Assembly (NCBI GenBank): GCA_003856375.1
Contig: CP034120.1
Span: forward strand, 434,001-498,000
Length of the DNA: 64,000 bases
From: Glaciecola amylolytica
Lineage (GTDB): Bacteria > Bacteroidota > Bacteroidia > Flavobacteriales_D > Crocinitomicaceae
Direction of reading: 5' to 3'
Shown piece after piece: positions 53,608 through 62,365 of this stretch. The notes beneath the pieces were generated by a model. The model worked only from the letters and a program-made list of their open reading frames with translations. It did not search any database and was not told where the DNA came from. The position numbers and the translations under genes were made by a program. The first letter of the stretch is position 1, and the number at the start of each line of letters is the position of its first letter.

Positions 53608-53679
53608 TGATTTTCAAAAATCCAAAAAACCATTTCCTTTGTAAGTGATTCCGGATTAAGATTCCATTGATTGCATAGG

Positions 53680-53770
53680 TTGTAGCGACAGATGTAAAAT
53701 GATAAATTTAGGGGGTAGGTTTAATTTTGAAAACTCCGGATACTGTCTCAAGTGCCGGAGTTTTCTTTTT
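53680..53770 (+). ncRNA. Candidate short noncoding RNA
   Basis: TTG (53680-53682), 20 nt, TAAATTTA (53703-53710) resembles a promoter. About 20 nt later comes a perfect 10-bp stem AAAACTCCGG / CCGGAGTTTT (53730-53764) and a T run. The transcript would be about 55 nt and contain no ORF. It stands alone, 100 nt after another terminator. Confidence 0.35.
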
Positions 53771-53869
53771 TTGTGAAAATTTCAAGTCTTAAAATCCTGA
53801 AGCCCTAATATCTTAATATCGTAAAGTCTTTGTACCTTTGCACCACTTTTTACAAAAAACAAACATAGC

Positions 53870-54913
53870 ATGCAACTGTGGAATACATTTAGTAAAGAGG
53901 AATTGGAGCAAAAATTGCGTGAAGCAGGTCATGAATTCGTGACTATCTCGTTCTATAAGTACGCTAAAATTGCCAATCCTCAAATTTTCAGAGATTATTT
54001 GTACCAATTATTGGATACCCTTCAGGTTGTTGGCCGGATTTATGTGGCTAACGAAGGAATCAATGCTCAGATTTCCGTTCCGACCAATCGTTTGAATGAC
54101 TTCCGGGATGATTTATACTCAATCGACTTTTTGGAGAATGTTCGTCTGAACATTGCCGTAGAAGAAGAAGGAGCAGAGTTTCCATTCCTGAAATTGAAGG
54201 TAAAAGTCAGAACTAAAATTCTGGCAGACGGACTTTCGGATGAATCGTTCGATGTGACGAATATCGGGAAGCATTTAAAAGCCGAAGAGTTCAATGCCTT
54301 GACGCAAGATCCGAATACAATTCTGATCGATTTCCGGAATCATTACGAACATGAAGTAGGTCATTTCAAAGGGGCAATTCTTCCGGATGTAGATACTTTC
54401 AGAGAATCACTTCCGATTATTGAAGATGCTTATCTGAAAGGAAACGAAGATAAAAATATTGTGATGTATTGCACCGGAGGAATTCGCTGCGAAAAAGCTT
54501 CTGCGTGGTTCAAACACCGCGGATTCAAAAACGTACATCAGTTGGAAGGCGGAATCATTAAGTATGCCAACGAGTGCAAGGAAAAAGGTCTCGAAAACCG
54601 CTTTATCGGGAAGAACTTTGTTTTTGATGAACGAAGAGGGGAGCGCGTAACGGATGATATCGTTTCATCTTGTCACCAATGCGGAGAACCTGCGGATGTT
54701 CATACAAATTGTGCTAACGAAGCATGTCATTTGTTGTTCATTCAGTGCGAAAAATGCAATGCGAAATACGAAAATTGCTGTACACCTGAATGTCAGTCAA
54801 TTATTCACTTGTCTTTTGAAGAACAAAAAGAGTTGAGAAAGGGCTTGAATAACAGCAATAAAATTTTCAAAAAAGGAAGAGCAGAGCATTTATTACAGAA
54901 ATTGAATCAGTAA
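53870..54913 (+). CDS. trhO: tRNA uridine(34) hydroxylase TrhO (rhodanese-type)
   Basis: 347 residues. It installs 5-hydroxyuridine at position 34 of tRNA, the oxygen-dependent first step toward cmo5U/mo5U. The N-terminal acylphosphatase-like domain (YLYQLLDTLQVVGRIYVANEGINAQISVP) precedes a rhodanese domain, IDFRNHYEHEVGHFKGAILPD and the active loop MYCTGGIRCEKASAWFKHRGF with the reactive Cys. A Cys-rich tail (CHQCGEP..CANEACH...CEKC...CCTPECQ) is typical of TrhO/YceA. It is followed by a strong bidirectional terminator. Confidence 0.96.
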   Translation: MQLWNTFSKEELEQKLREAGHEFVTISFYKYAKIANPQIFRDYLYQLLDTLQVVGRIYVANEGINAQISVPTNRLNDFRDDLYSIDFLENVRLNIAVEEEGAEFPFLKLKVKVRTKILADGLSDESFDVTNIGKHLKAEEFNALTQDPNTILIDFRNHYEHEVGHFKGAILPDVDTFRESLPIIEDAYLKGNEDKNIVMYCTGGIRCEKASAWFKHRGFKNVHQLEGGIIKYANECKEKGLENRFIGKNFVFDERRGERVTDDIVSSCHQCGEPADVHTNCANEACHLLFIQCEKCNAKYENCCTPECQSIIHLSFEEQKELRKGLNNSNKIFKKGRAEHLLQKLNQ

Positions 54914-54928
54914 GTGTTTATAAATAAG

Positions 54929-54961
54929 AAATAAGCGCCGGGTGTTAGCCGGCGCTTATTT
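54929..54961. terminator. Bidirectional terminator between trhO and the 54983-55861 gene
   Basis: 13-bp perfect stem AAATAAGCGCCGG / CCGGCGCTTATTT with a 7-nt loop. Placed between convergent genes. Confidence 0.92.
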
Positions 54962-54982
54962 ACTGTTGCACCTATTTGATTC

Positions 54983-55861
54983 TTAAAACACCAATGATTT
55001 AACATTTCCGATATTAAATCCCATTGTTTTAACATCATTTTCAGTATACTTGATAGCTACCACATGATGATTGAAGGCATATTCAGGTAAAGCTTCCGTG
55101 CTGATTATTCCCGAAATTTTATATACCGGTATAAGTGCCCGTTGTAACTCTGTTGGTGACACGGCAAAATATCCAAGCTCGACTTTCTTAATAGTTACTT
55201 TTGCAGCTCCTTCTTTTAAACTGGCAAAGCGGAAGTTTTTTGCGTGTATTTCCAGTGCTAATTCCGGATCAATCAAATCCCTTGTCTTTTTCTCTTGAGT
55301 TACTTCCCTCCAAAAATGATAGACGCCGGAGTTAATTTTATCTGACACAAAACTGACCCTTGTTTTTGCTCCCGGTCCAAATACCGGCAACCCGTCAAGC
55401 GAATAGCGAAAATTAACATGTACCTCGGTATTGTATTCGTCTCCTCTTTTTTCATCGGGTTTTGTTGCAACAATTGTCGTGTGTGTAACAGAATGGAAAG
55501 CTGCGTTATTAAGCAGCAGTCCATTTTCTCTTAAAAACTTCAGTGCTTTTTCTTGTGCGTTTTTTGCATCGGGAAGTTTTTGACTGAATTTTTTATCTTC
55601 TCTTGCAAAAAAGTCATCGTCCTGATACCAGAAAGAATTACTTGCCTGGTAAATTGAGACGGATTTGCTTCTTTCGGCCAGGATCATTTTTTCACCATCA
55701 TTGGCAGCTTGTCCGCTTATGCCAAATATTTTACTTAATGATTTAAGGCTTTCTGCTGTTTTCCGCTCTCTGGTTTCCGAATCGGTTGCAGAAGTGAAAA
55801 TATTGATCTGTTTTCCTACTTTTGGCAACTTTGCCTCCAGTTTAAAAATCTTTGTATTCAT
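54983..55861 (-). CDS. PepSY-like partner of the DUF6345 caspase-like protein (unknown function)
   Basis: 292 residues with no signal peptide. MIL..SKSVSIYQASNSFWYQDDDFF (about 60-85) and AQEKALKFLRENGLL (102-116) are followed by strands TEVHVNFRYSLDGLPVFGPGAKTRVSFVSD (about 145-174), GVYHFWREV, and LIDPELALEIHAKNF. This pattern of ALKFL..NGLL helix plus FxYxLDGLPVFG strand resembles the propeptide-like (PepSY/FTP) domain found upstream of some exported peptidases and fused to DUF6345 proteins elsewhere. It starts 18 nt after the caspase-like gene, so it is made with it. Inhibitor, chaperone or scaffold roles are possible. Confidence 0.55.
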   Translation of the reverse strand: MNTKIFKLEAKLPKVGKQINIFTSATDSETRERKTAESLKSLSKIFGISGQAANDGEKMILAERSKSVSIYQASNSFWYQDDDFFAREDKKFSQKLPDAKNAQEKALKFLRENGLLLNNAAFHSVTHTTIVATKPDEKRGDEYNTEVHVNFRYSLDGLPVFGPGAKTRVSFVSDKINSGVYHFWREVTQEKKTRDLIDPELALEIHAKNFRFASLKEGAAKVTIKKVELGYFAVSPTELQRALIPVYKISGIISTEALPEYAFNHHVVAIKYTENDVKTMGFNIGNVKSLVF

Positions 55862-55879
55862 ACAATTAATTTTAGAATG

Positions 55880-56554
55880 TTAGCAAGATGTTTTTAAATA
55901 AAAAAGGCTTACGGAGCCAGTAGGATCGGCACTTACAGAACCTTTTCCATGCCAGTGATCAGAAAATGTATCCGTACCGCTGCTGTCTGCCCGAAGGTAA
56001 GCACATTCGGTATCACTGTCTTCCGTTTCAGCACATGCATTTATCCAGGCGTTACGTATCCTTTGGCCATCATTCAGCTTGGAAGCAAACTTTTCTCCCC
56101 GGTCTTTAACATCCAGACAAGTAGTATGAAAACCAAGAATATAATGCAAGCCTTTAAATGCGCCGCGTAAGCGGTTGCCAACATCGGTTTGGCTTAGAAA
56201 TTGGCAGGCATCTACCACCAGCCATTCACATTCTTTGTTCCCTAGCCCCAGTTCAGAAGGACGCGCTCTGCCGTCATCCTTGTCACTTTTCCCAAAGAGC
56301 ATTCCTGAGCTTGAACCATGACCTGAGAAAAAAACGATATCAACATTGTCTGCATAACTGGAGTCTGTGCCGGTTGATGGAGAACCGGTTCCGGATTGTT
56401 CAAAATCCTGATCCCATGCAAGATCATTCCCATAGTCAAAACTCTTTGTTCCGCTGAGACGGTTGTAAAAACCTTGCGCATTGTTGTCGTTGTTGGAAAG
56501 ATCAGAAGCCCTTCCGTGGTATTCATTTACCCATTCAATTCCTTTTGTTGCCAT
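55880..56554 (-). CDS. DUF6345-type caspase-like protein with possible His/Cys dyad
   Basis: 224 residues, no signal peptide. A strand-turn VDIVFFSGHGSSSG places His79, and WLVVDACQFL places Cys117, as in clan CD proteases (caspases, CHAT, C11), where the dyad is HG in a SGHG turn and DxC after a hydrophobic strand. NEYHGRASDLSNNDNNAQGFYNRL at the start, then FKGLHYILGFHTTCLDVKDRGEKF and RNAWINACAE are the conserved blocks I associate with DUF6345. Proteolysis is a prediction from these residues only. It is the upstream gene of a two-gene minus operon. No promoter match is seen within 60 nt upstream. Confidence 0.7.
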   Translation of the reverse strand: MATKGIEWVNEYHGRASDLSNNDNNAQGFYNRLSGTKSFDYGNDLAWDQDFEQSGTGSPSTGTDSSYADNVDIVFFSGHGSSSGMLFGKSDKDDGRARPSELGLGNKECEWLVVDACQFLSQTDVGNRLRGAFKGLHYILGFHTTCLDVKDRGEKFASKLNDGQRIRNAWINACAETEDSDTECAYLRADSSGTDTFSDHWHGKGSVSADPTGSVSLFYLKTSC

Positions 56555-57027
56555 AAAACAAAATTTATTAATTAAAGCCTACTCTGTTTTGGATTTTTGG
56601 CTTACTCCGTTCTATTATGGTTTAGCTATTCTTTTCGTTCAAACTAAAGGAGCATTGAGTATTTGAAATACAATGACACACAACTTGTTTGTTTGCAAAA
56701 CATCACAAGCGTTTAACAACCATTACTATGAATGATTGGAACTCTGAAAATCAACAAGAAAAATTTTTGAAGGTTTTCAGTGAATAGTTATGGGGTTACC
56801 CCTGACAATAATACATAAAATTTTATTGCGCCATCTTTTTTAAGCATGGAAATTTTTGAATATCAATTGGTTGTGTTGTTTTATGCGCAAGGAAGGACTT
56901 GTGATATAAACGCATTCTATGCTGCCAAACAAGAATTTTTCATGTCAATGAGTCGTCTCATTGATTTCAGTTTCGTTCCTATACGTTTCATATAAAATCC
57001 TATCTTTGGGCAACAAAATCAACGCAC
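56555..57027. other. Intergenic region with a GGGG/CCCCTGA palindrome
   Basis: 473 bp between divergent genes. 56792-56805 contains GGGG-TTA-CCCCTGA, similar to a site at 59641-59657. TATCTTTG at 57001-57008 is the lgt -7 box. No ORF is supported. Confidence 0.6.
57001..57008 (+). promoter_or_regulatory. Candidate -7 element of lgt (TATCTTTG)
   Basis: Matches TAnnTTTG, ending 19 nt before the GTG start at 57028. Confidence 0.5.
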
Positions 57028-57915
57028 GTGAAATTAGCGATAGACTGGAAAGTAGACTCACAATTAGTAGACGGATGGTCTACTCCAAACCTATACGGAT
57101 TGTTGTTTGTGGGAGGAATGATCTTCGGATATTACATCATCAAGAGAATGTTCAAATCCGAGGGAATCTCCGAAAAGTATTTGGACAAACTATTGTTGTA
57201 TGTCGTTCCGGCAACGATTATCGGTGCACGTTTAGGTCACGTTTTCTTTTACGGACCTTATCACGATGGATTTAATGCAAAAGGACAATTCGAGAAAGGA
57301 TATTTCGATCACCCGATGGACATTTTCAAAGTCTGGGAAGGTGGCTTGGCTAGTCACGGAGCAGCTATTGTGATTTTGATCATGTTGTATGTTTATTCCC
57401 GGAAAGTCGTTCATCGCCCGATGTTGTGGATTTTGGACCGCATTGTAGCGCCCATTGCCATTGCAGGATGTTTTATTCGTTTGGGAAATCTGGTAAATCA
57501 TGAAATCATCGGAGTAGCAACCGATTTGCCTTGGGGATTCAGATTCTTTAATGCAGGACCAGAGTATTTAGTGAATGGAGAGGTCGTTCCGCGTCACCCG
57601 AGCCAGTTATACGAAGCCATTTGTTACTTGATTTCATTCATTGTATTGTACCGCATGTACTGGAAAACAAAAGCAAAATTCCAGCCGGGTAAATTATTCG
57701 GAATGTTTATGATTTTGATCTGGACCGCACGTTTCTTCATTGAATTTATCAAAGTAGGACAGAACGATAATGACGATCTTTGGATGTTGAAAACCGGACA
57801 ATGGCTGAGTATTCCGTTTGTTTTGATCGGATTGTATCTCACATTTCGGAAAGTGCCTGAAAAAGAACAAGCCAAATTTGACGAAGCAGTTGCAAAGCCG
57901 CTTCCTTTAAAATAA
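57028..57915 (+). CDS. lgt: Prolipoprotein diacylglyceryl transferase
   Basis: 295 residues from GTG 57028. It transfers diacylglyceryl to the lipobox Cys of prolipoproteins, so it serves the many lipoproteins in this window. Seven hydrophobic segments. Motifs: YGLLFVGGMIFGYYIIKRMF, ARLGHVFFYGP, EGGLASHGAAI, ACFIRLGNLVNHEIIG-like GCFIRLGNLVNHEIIG and RHPSQLYEAICYLI. The Arg/His/Glu set of the active site is present. GTG is chosen because no ATG is available near the N terminus. The terminator at 57920-57948 follows. Confidence 0.95.
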   Translation: MKLAIDWKVDSQLVDGWSTPNLYGLLFVGGMIFGYYIIKRMFKSEGISEKYLDKLLLYVVPATIIGARLGHVFFYGPYHDGFNAKGQFEKGYFDHPMDIFKVWEGGLASHGAAIVILIMLYVYSRKVVHRPMLWILDRIVAPIAIAGCFIRLGNLVNHEIIGVATDLPWGFRFFNAGPEYLVNGEVVPRHPSQLYEAICYLISFIVLYRMYWKTKAKFQPGKLFGMFMILIWTARFFIEFIKVGQNDNDDLWMLKTGQWLSIPFVLIGLYLTFRKVPEKEQAKFDEAVAKPLPLK

Positions 57916-57919
57916 CTGA

Positions 57920-57948
57920 AAGCCTCGTCATTTGATGAGGCTTTTTTG
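57920..57948 (+). terminator. Terminator after lgt
   Basis: AAAGCCTCGTCA-TT-TGATGAGGCTTTT, one G-T pair, followed by T. Confidence 0.9.
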
Positions 57949-58090
57949 ATTTGTAAAATCGTTTATTTTGCAATTCGCAATATTACGAATTGCCTATATT
58001 GAAAATTGGCAGAGACACGGTTTGTGATCGCTGTTTTGGCTTTTTAACTTTTCAGAAAATCCCCTTTCCTGAACTTCAAAGAATTTACCG

Positions 58091-58098
58091 TATCTTTG
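58091..58098 (+). promoter_or_regulatory. Candidate -7 element of rimO (TATCTTTG)
   Basis: Matches TAnnTTTG; ends 27 nt upstream of the ATG at 58126. Confidence 0.5.
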
Positions 58099-58125
58099 TG
58101 CCCCTTTTAGTATTGAATCGATTTC

Positions 58126-59436
58126 ATGAAAACAAAAACACTTCGAAAGAATAAAGTAAATGTCGTAACACTTGGATGTGCAAAGAACACCTTTGACTCT
58201 GAAGTTATGATGGCGCAATTGAAAGCCAATAAATTTGAAGTGGAACATGAAGCAAAACAAGACGATTCGGAAATTGTCATTATCAATACCTGCGGATTTA
58301 TCGACAATGCCAAGCAGGAATCCATTGAAACAATTCTGAGATATGCCGACGCCAAAAAAGAAGGTTTGGTAGATAAGGTATATGTTACGGGTTGTCTGGC
58401 ACAGCGCTACAAAGAGGATCTGGAACAGGAAATCCCGGAAGTGGATGCTTTTTTCGGAACGAGAGAATTGCCGCGTTTACTAAAAACATTAAAAGCAGAT
58501 TATAAGCACGAATTGGTTGGAGAACGTTTATTGACAACTCCTTCTCATTATGCATATTTCAAAATAGCAGAAGGCTGCGACAGACCTTGTTCATTCTGTG
58601 CTATTCCGTTGATGCGTGGAAAACACGTTTCCACTCCGATGGATCAATTGGTGAAATCAGCAAAGAGCCTGGCTGCTCAGGGAGTGAAAGAAATCCTGTT
58701 GATCGCACAAGATCTGACATATTACGGTTTGGATATCTACAAGAAGCGAAATCTGGCAGAATTGCTGGATGAACTGGCTGCTGTAGAAGGAATCGAATGG
58801 ATTCGTTTGCATTATGCTTTCCCGGCAGGTTTCCCAATGGATGTATTGGATGCAATGGTGAAACACCCGAATGTATGTTTGTATCTGGATATGCCTTTGC
58901 AACACGGATCTACAAAAATTCTTCAGTCGATGCGCCGCGGAATTACACGCGAGAAAACAGAAGCATTGGTAAATACTATTCGCGAGAAAGTTCCGGGAGT
59001 TGCTATCCGCACGACATTGATCGCCGGTTATCCGGGAGAAACGGAAGATGATTTCGAAGAAATGTATGAATTTGTGGAGCGTATGCGTTTCGACCGTTTG
59101 GGAATTTTTACCTATTCGCACGAAGAAAATACCCATGCATATTCGTTGGAAGATGACGTTCCGGAGGAAGTAAAACGTGAGCGCGCAGATGCAATCATGG
59201 AATTGCAGTCGGGAATCAGCTACGAATTGAACCAGGAAAAAATCGGAAAAACGTTCAAAGTCTTGTTTGACCGTATTGAAGGAGATTATTTTATCGGAAG
59301 AACCGAATTTGACTCTCCGGAAGTGGATAATGAAGTTTTGGTGAAGAAATCTGAAGGATATGTAAGTATCGGAGATTTCGCTGAGGTTGAAATCATCTCT
59401 GCCGATCATTACGACCTGTACGGAAAATTTGTATAA
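58126..59436 (+). CDS. rimO: Ribosomal protein uS12 methylthiotransferase RimO
   Basis: 436 residues. It adds a methylthio group to Asp89 of ribosomal protein S12. The N-terminal UPF0004 domain has Cys at VTLGCAKNTFDSE, VIINTCGFID and VTGCLAQRY for one 4Fe-4S cluster. The radical SAM domain has AEGCDRPCSFCAIPLMRGKHVS (CxxxCxxC). LIAQDLTYYGLDIY and MPLQHGSTKILQSMRRG follow, and a TRAM domain ends the protein (IGKTFKVLFDRIEG...FAEVEIISADHYDLYGKF). These features suit RimO rather than MiaB. Monocistronic. Confidence 0.96.
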   Translation: MKTKTLRKNKVNVVTLGCAKNTFDSEVMMAQLKANKFEVEHEAKQDDSEIVIINTCGFIDNAKQESIETILRYADAKKEGLVDKVYVTGCLAQRYKEDLEQEIPEVDAFFGTRELPRLLKTLKADYKHELVGERLLTTPSHYAYFKIAEGCDRPCSFCAIPLMRGKHVSTPMDQLVKSAKSLAAQGVKEILLIAQDLTYYGLDIYKKRNLAELLDELAAVEGIEWIRLHYAFPAGFPMDVLDAMVKHPNVCLYLDMPLQHGSTKILQSMRRGITREKTEALVNTIREKVPGVAIRTTLIAGYPGETEDDFEEMYEFVERMRFDRLGIFTYSHEENTHAYSLEDDVPEEVKRERADAIMELQSGISYELNQEKIGKTFKVLFDRIEGDYFIGRTEFDSPEVDNEVLVKKSEGYVSIGDFAEVEIISADHYDLYGKFV

Positions 59437-59732
59437 TCCGTCTCTGTTTTAAAATCTTATACGAAACTTCATTTGATTTGGAGTTTCGACCCGAATCTTG
59501 TCAACTTATTGAGAAAAGGGCATGGGATTTGGTTCAATTTTGAACTGAATTTCGAATGATTTTTTAATTGTTGACAGAAAGTGATAATCAGCTGTTTTTT
59601 TTGAACAAAATGCAGTTTTAATCAACTAACTCCTTCTGTACAGGGGGAAACCCCTGAAAATTCCCTCGTTTTAACTTTTTCTTAATAGTTTAATTGTAAA
59701 GACTTATTTTTGAGCGTATTAATACTATTACT
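59437..59732. other. Intergenic region with GGGG/CCCCTG palindrome and -7 box
   Basis: 296 bp. CGAAACT/AGTTTCG at 59463-59489 is a weak hairpin after rimO. CAGGGG-GAAA-CCCCTG at 59641-59656 is a perfect hairpin with a GAAA loop. TATTTTTG at 59705-59712 is the candidate -7 box of the next gene. Confidence 0.6.
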
Positions 59733-60086
59733 ATGAGAAAAAAGTTACTATTCGTAGCGTTGTGTTTAACGGCAACGGTGCCTTTTAGTTATGGGCAAAC
59801 TCAAACTAAAAATTCTGGCAAAACAACAACTTTAGTTGTTACTTCAAATTCGGATTTGAGTGCTCAAAAAGCAAAATTAAATGCGAAAGAGCAGCAAATA
59901 AAAGAAGCTGCTAACTCTTCAAGAGCTGTTATGGGTCAATTGAATGAAGAATTCAGAGTATTGAAAGAAGAATACCTTCAAATGCTTTCCATGGAATTGG
60001 AAAAAACCAAGGATTCTCAATTAATCATTCAATTGAAAGAAGAGATTGCTCATTACAGTCAGACTACAAATTCACAAACACGCTAA
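59733..60086 (+). CDS. Small exported coiled-coil protein
   Basis: 117 residues with a signal peptide ending FSYGQ. Residues about 40-105 are helical with heptad-like Leu spacing and many Lys/Glu/Gln (AKLNAKEQQIKEAAN, LKEEYLQMLSMELEKTK), so a coiled coil is likely. No family recognised. The stop is 10 nt before the ATG of the secreted repeat protein, so they share a transcript. It could be a periplasmic helper of the larger cargo gene. Confidence 0.7.
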   Translation: MRKKLLFVALCLTATVPFSYGQTQTKNSGKTTTLVVTSNSDLSAQKAKLNAKEQQIKEAANSSRAVMGQLNEEFRVLKEEYLQMLSMELEKTKDSQLIIQLKEEIAHYSQTTNSQTR

Positions 60087-60096
60087 TCACCGGCTT

Positions 60097-62190
60097 ATGA
60101 AAACAAGATTTTTAACAATTACAGCGTACTTGTTTGGTGCGCTAATGCTGTCCGGACTGTCTTCAACGTCTTTTGCACAGTCGTATACAGAATCATTTGA
60201 TGACATTTCATTACTGGCAGGGAATGGCTGGTTGATTCAAAACAACAGTACACCTGTTGGAAGTATCAGCTGGTTTCAAGGAACTGCAACAACTGCAACT
60301 CCGACTCCCGGACCTTTCAACTCTTATACAGGGGCGGCTAATTCGTATATCGGAGTAAACTTCAACAGTACAGGTAGTACAGGAACGATCAGCAACTGGC
60401 TGATAACTCCGAACCGTACGCTGCGCAACGGAGACGTATTTACGTTCTATACCAGAAAACCAACCATCGGTGCCGGACAAACAGATTATCCGGATCGTTT
60501 GGAAGTGCGTTTGAGTACGAACGGAGCTAGCACGAATGTAGGATCAGGTGCAGCAGCAACCGGAGATTTTTCAACGCTTTTGTTAAGTGTGAACCCTACA
60601 TTGGTAACGAACGTTTATCCGCAGGTTTGGACTCAGTATACAATTACCATTTCTGGTCTTCCTGCACCAACATCCGGAAGAATTGCTTTCCGTTATTTTG
60701 TTACAGGTGCGGGTTCATTGGGGACGAATTCAGATTACATCGGTATTGATCAGGTAGTTTATACACCATATGTATGTCCTGCATTTACAATGACTCCAGC
60801 TGGAGCTTTGACAGGAGGAACGGCAGGATCAGCTTATTCTAGCTCATTGACTCAAACAGGAGCATTGGGAGCGCCGGCTTATGCTGTTACAGGGGGAGCT
60901 GTTCCTCCGGGAATGACATTGTCTGCAAGCGGAACAATTTCAGGAACACCAACTGCTACAGGAACATTTAACTTTACTGTTACAGTGAGTGATGCCAGCG
61001 GATGTTCAGGATCTCAAAGTTACTCAATCACTGTTGTTTGTCCGGCTAACCCGGTTACTTTCTCGGCAGCACCAACTTTATGTGATAATGCTGCAGATTA
61101 TACATTGATTCAAGGTTCTCCTGCAGGAGGAACGTATTCCGGAACAGGAGTGACAGGAGGTGCTTTTGATCCTTCGTCAGGAACTCAAACGATTACATAT
61201 GATATCACCGACCCTTACGGTTGTGCACACAGTTCAAATTATACGATCACTGTAAACACTGCTCCAACGGTTACGCAAAGTGCTTTTGCATCAACGTGTG
61301 ATAACATTGCAACAGTTGCATTGACAGGTGGAAGCCCGGCAGGAGGAACTTATTCAGGAACAGGAGTAACAGGAACGGATTTTGATCCTTCGGCGGGAAC
61401 ACAGACTCTTACTTATACGTATACAGATGCGAATAACTGTACAAGTAATGCAACTGCAACAATTACAGTAAACACGGCTCCAACAGCTTCTCAAAGTGCA
61501 ATTGCAGCAGTATGTGCAGATGCAGGAACAGTTGCATTGACAGGTGGAAGCCCGGCAGGAGGAACGTATTCAGGAACAGGAGTAACGGGATCAAACTTTA
61601 ACCCTGCTTCCGGAACACAAGTAATTACTTATAGCTACACAGATGCAAATGGTTGTATCGATACAACAACAACGACGATCACTGTAAATCCACTTCCTAC
61701 GGTTACGTTTACTTCTCCGGTTACAACTCTTTGTGAGAACCACAGTCCTTTGACTTTGTCAGGAGGAAGCCCGACAGGAGGAACTTATTCCGGAACAGGA
61801 GTTAGCGGAGGTGTATTGAATCCTGCAACGGCTGGAGCAGGAAACCACGCGATTCTTTATTCTTATACAGACGGAAACGGATGTGAGGATGATGCAACGT
61901 TTACAATTGTTGTTGATGATTGTTTAGGGTTGAACGAAAACGGACAAGATTTCGGATTGGCAATCTACCCGAATCCGACGAATGGTAAATTCACGATGAA
62001 TACACAATCAGGAGTTGACTTCTCGATTGTAAATGTAGTGGATGTTCAAGGAAAAGAAGTGCGTTATGAATCGTCAAAAATTTCAGCACAAACAATAGAA
62101 GTTGATTTCTCAAATCAGGTTAACGGAGTTTATTTCGTTAAAGGATTAATCGACGGACAACACGTAGTTTTACGTGTACAAAAATATTAG
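60097..62190 (+). CDS. T9SS cargo protein: choice-of-anchor J, Ig-like and four repeat domains, sorting domain
   Basis: 697 residues from ATG 60097 (an upstream in-frame ATG overlaps the previous gene). Signal peptide ends TSFAQ. Residues about 27-225 look like a choice-of-anchor J domain (SYTESFDDISLLAGNGWLIQN, NWLITPNRTLRNGDVFTFYTRKP). An Ig-like domain follows (about 228-315; LTGGTAGSAYSSSLTQTGALGAPAYAVTGGAVPPG-type). Then four repeats (about 320-605) each with GGTYSGTGV and a Thr-rich end (ITVN or similar). The last about 75 residues are a sorting domain (LAIYPNPTNGKFTMN). A surface protein; no enzyme signature was seen. Confidence 0.9.
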   Translation: MKTRFLTITAYLFGALMLSGLSSTSFAQSYTESFDDISLLAGNGWLIQNNSTPVGSISWFQGTATTATPTPGPFNSYTGAANSYIGVNFNSTGSTGTISNWLITPNRTLRNGDVFTFYTRKPTIGAGQTDYPDRLEVRLSTNGASTNVGSGAAATGDFSTLLLSVNPTLVTNVYPQVWTQYTITISGLPAPTSGRIAFRYFVTGAGSLGTNSDYIGIDQVVYTPYVCPAFTMTPAGALTGGTAGSAYSSSLTQTGALGAPAYAVTGGAVPPGMTLSASGTISGTPTATGTFNFTVTVSDASGCSGSQSYSITVVCPANPVTFSAAPTLCDNAADYTLIQGSPAGGTYSGTGVTGGAFDPSSGTQTITYDITDPYGCAHSSNYTITVNTAPTVTQSAFASTCDNIATVALTGGSPAGGTYSGTGVTGTDFDPSAGTQTLTYTYTDANNCTSNATATITVNTAPTASQSAIAAVCADAGTVALTGGSPAGGTYSGTGVTGSNFNPASGTQVITYSYTDANGCIDTTTTTITVNPLPTVTFTSPVTTLCENHSPLTLSGGSPTGGTYSGTGVSGGVLNPATAGAGNHAILYSYTDGNGCEDDATFTIVVDDCLGLNENGQDFGLAIYPNPTNGKFTMNTQSGVDFSIVNVVDVQGKEVRYESSKISAQTIEVDFSNQVNGVYFVKGLIDGQHVVLRVQKY

Positions 62191-62212
62191 TTGAATATAA
62201 CACAGAGCTGTT

Positions 62213-62246
62213 AAAAAGCTGCTCCTTTTCGGGGCAGCTTTTTTTT
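62213..62246 (+). terminator. Terminator after the 60097-62190 gene
   Basis: AAAAAGCTGCTCC / GGGGCAGCTTTTT with one T-G pair and a 5-nt loop, then T run. Confidence 0.9.
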
Positions 62247-62365
62247 GAGAATACTGTATTTTCGATGAGATCAAGTGTTTGCTGATTGGTTTCAACGAAA
62301 TGATAATTAAGCGAATACCACTTTTTATCTGCAACTAAATTTACAGGCAACTAAACTTAAGCGTA

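Larger units (their letters stand above)
53514..53869. other. Intergenic region with two terminators, CTTCGACT-type repeats and a possible small RNA
   Basis: 356 bp. 53521-53556 and 53575-53607 are two diverged copies of a GAGCnnAnTCGAAG repeat; the second is also a terminator. 53680-53770 holds a promoter-like pair and a second strong terminator with no ORF between them. TACCTTTG at 53833-53840 is a candidate -7 box for trhO. Confidence 0.65.
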
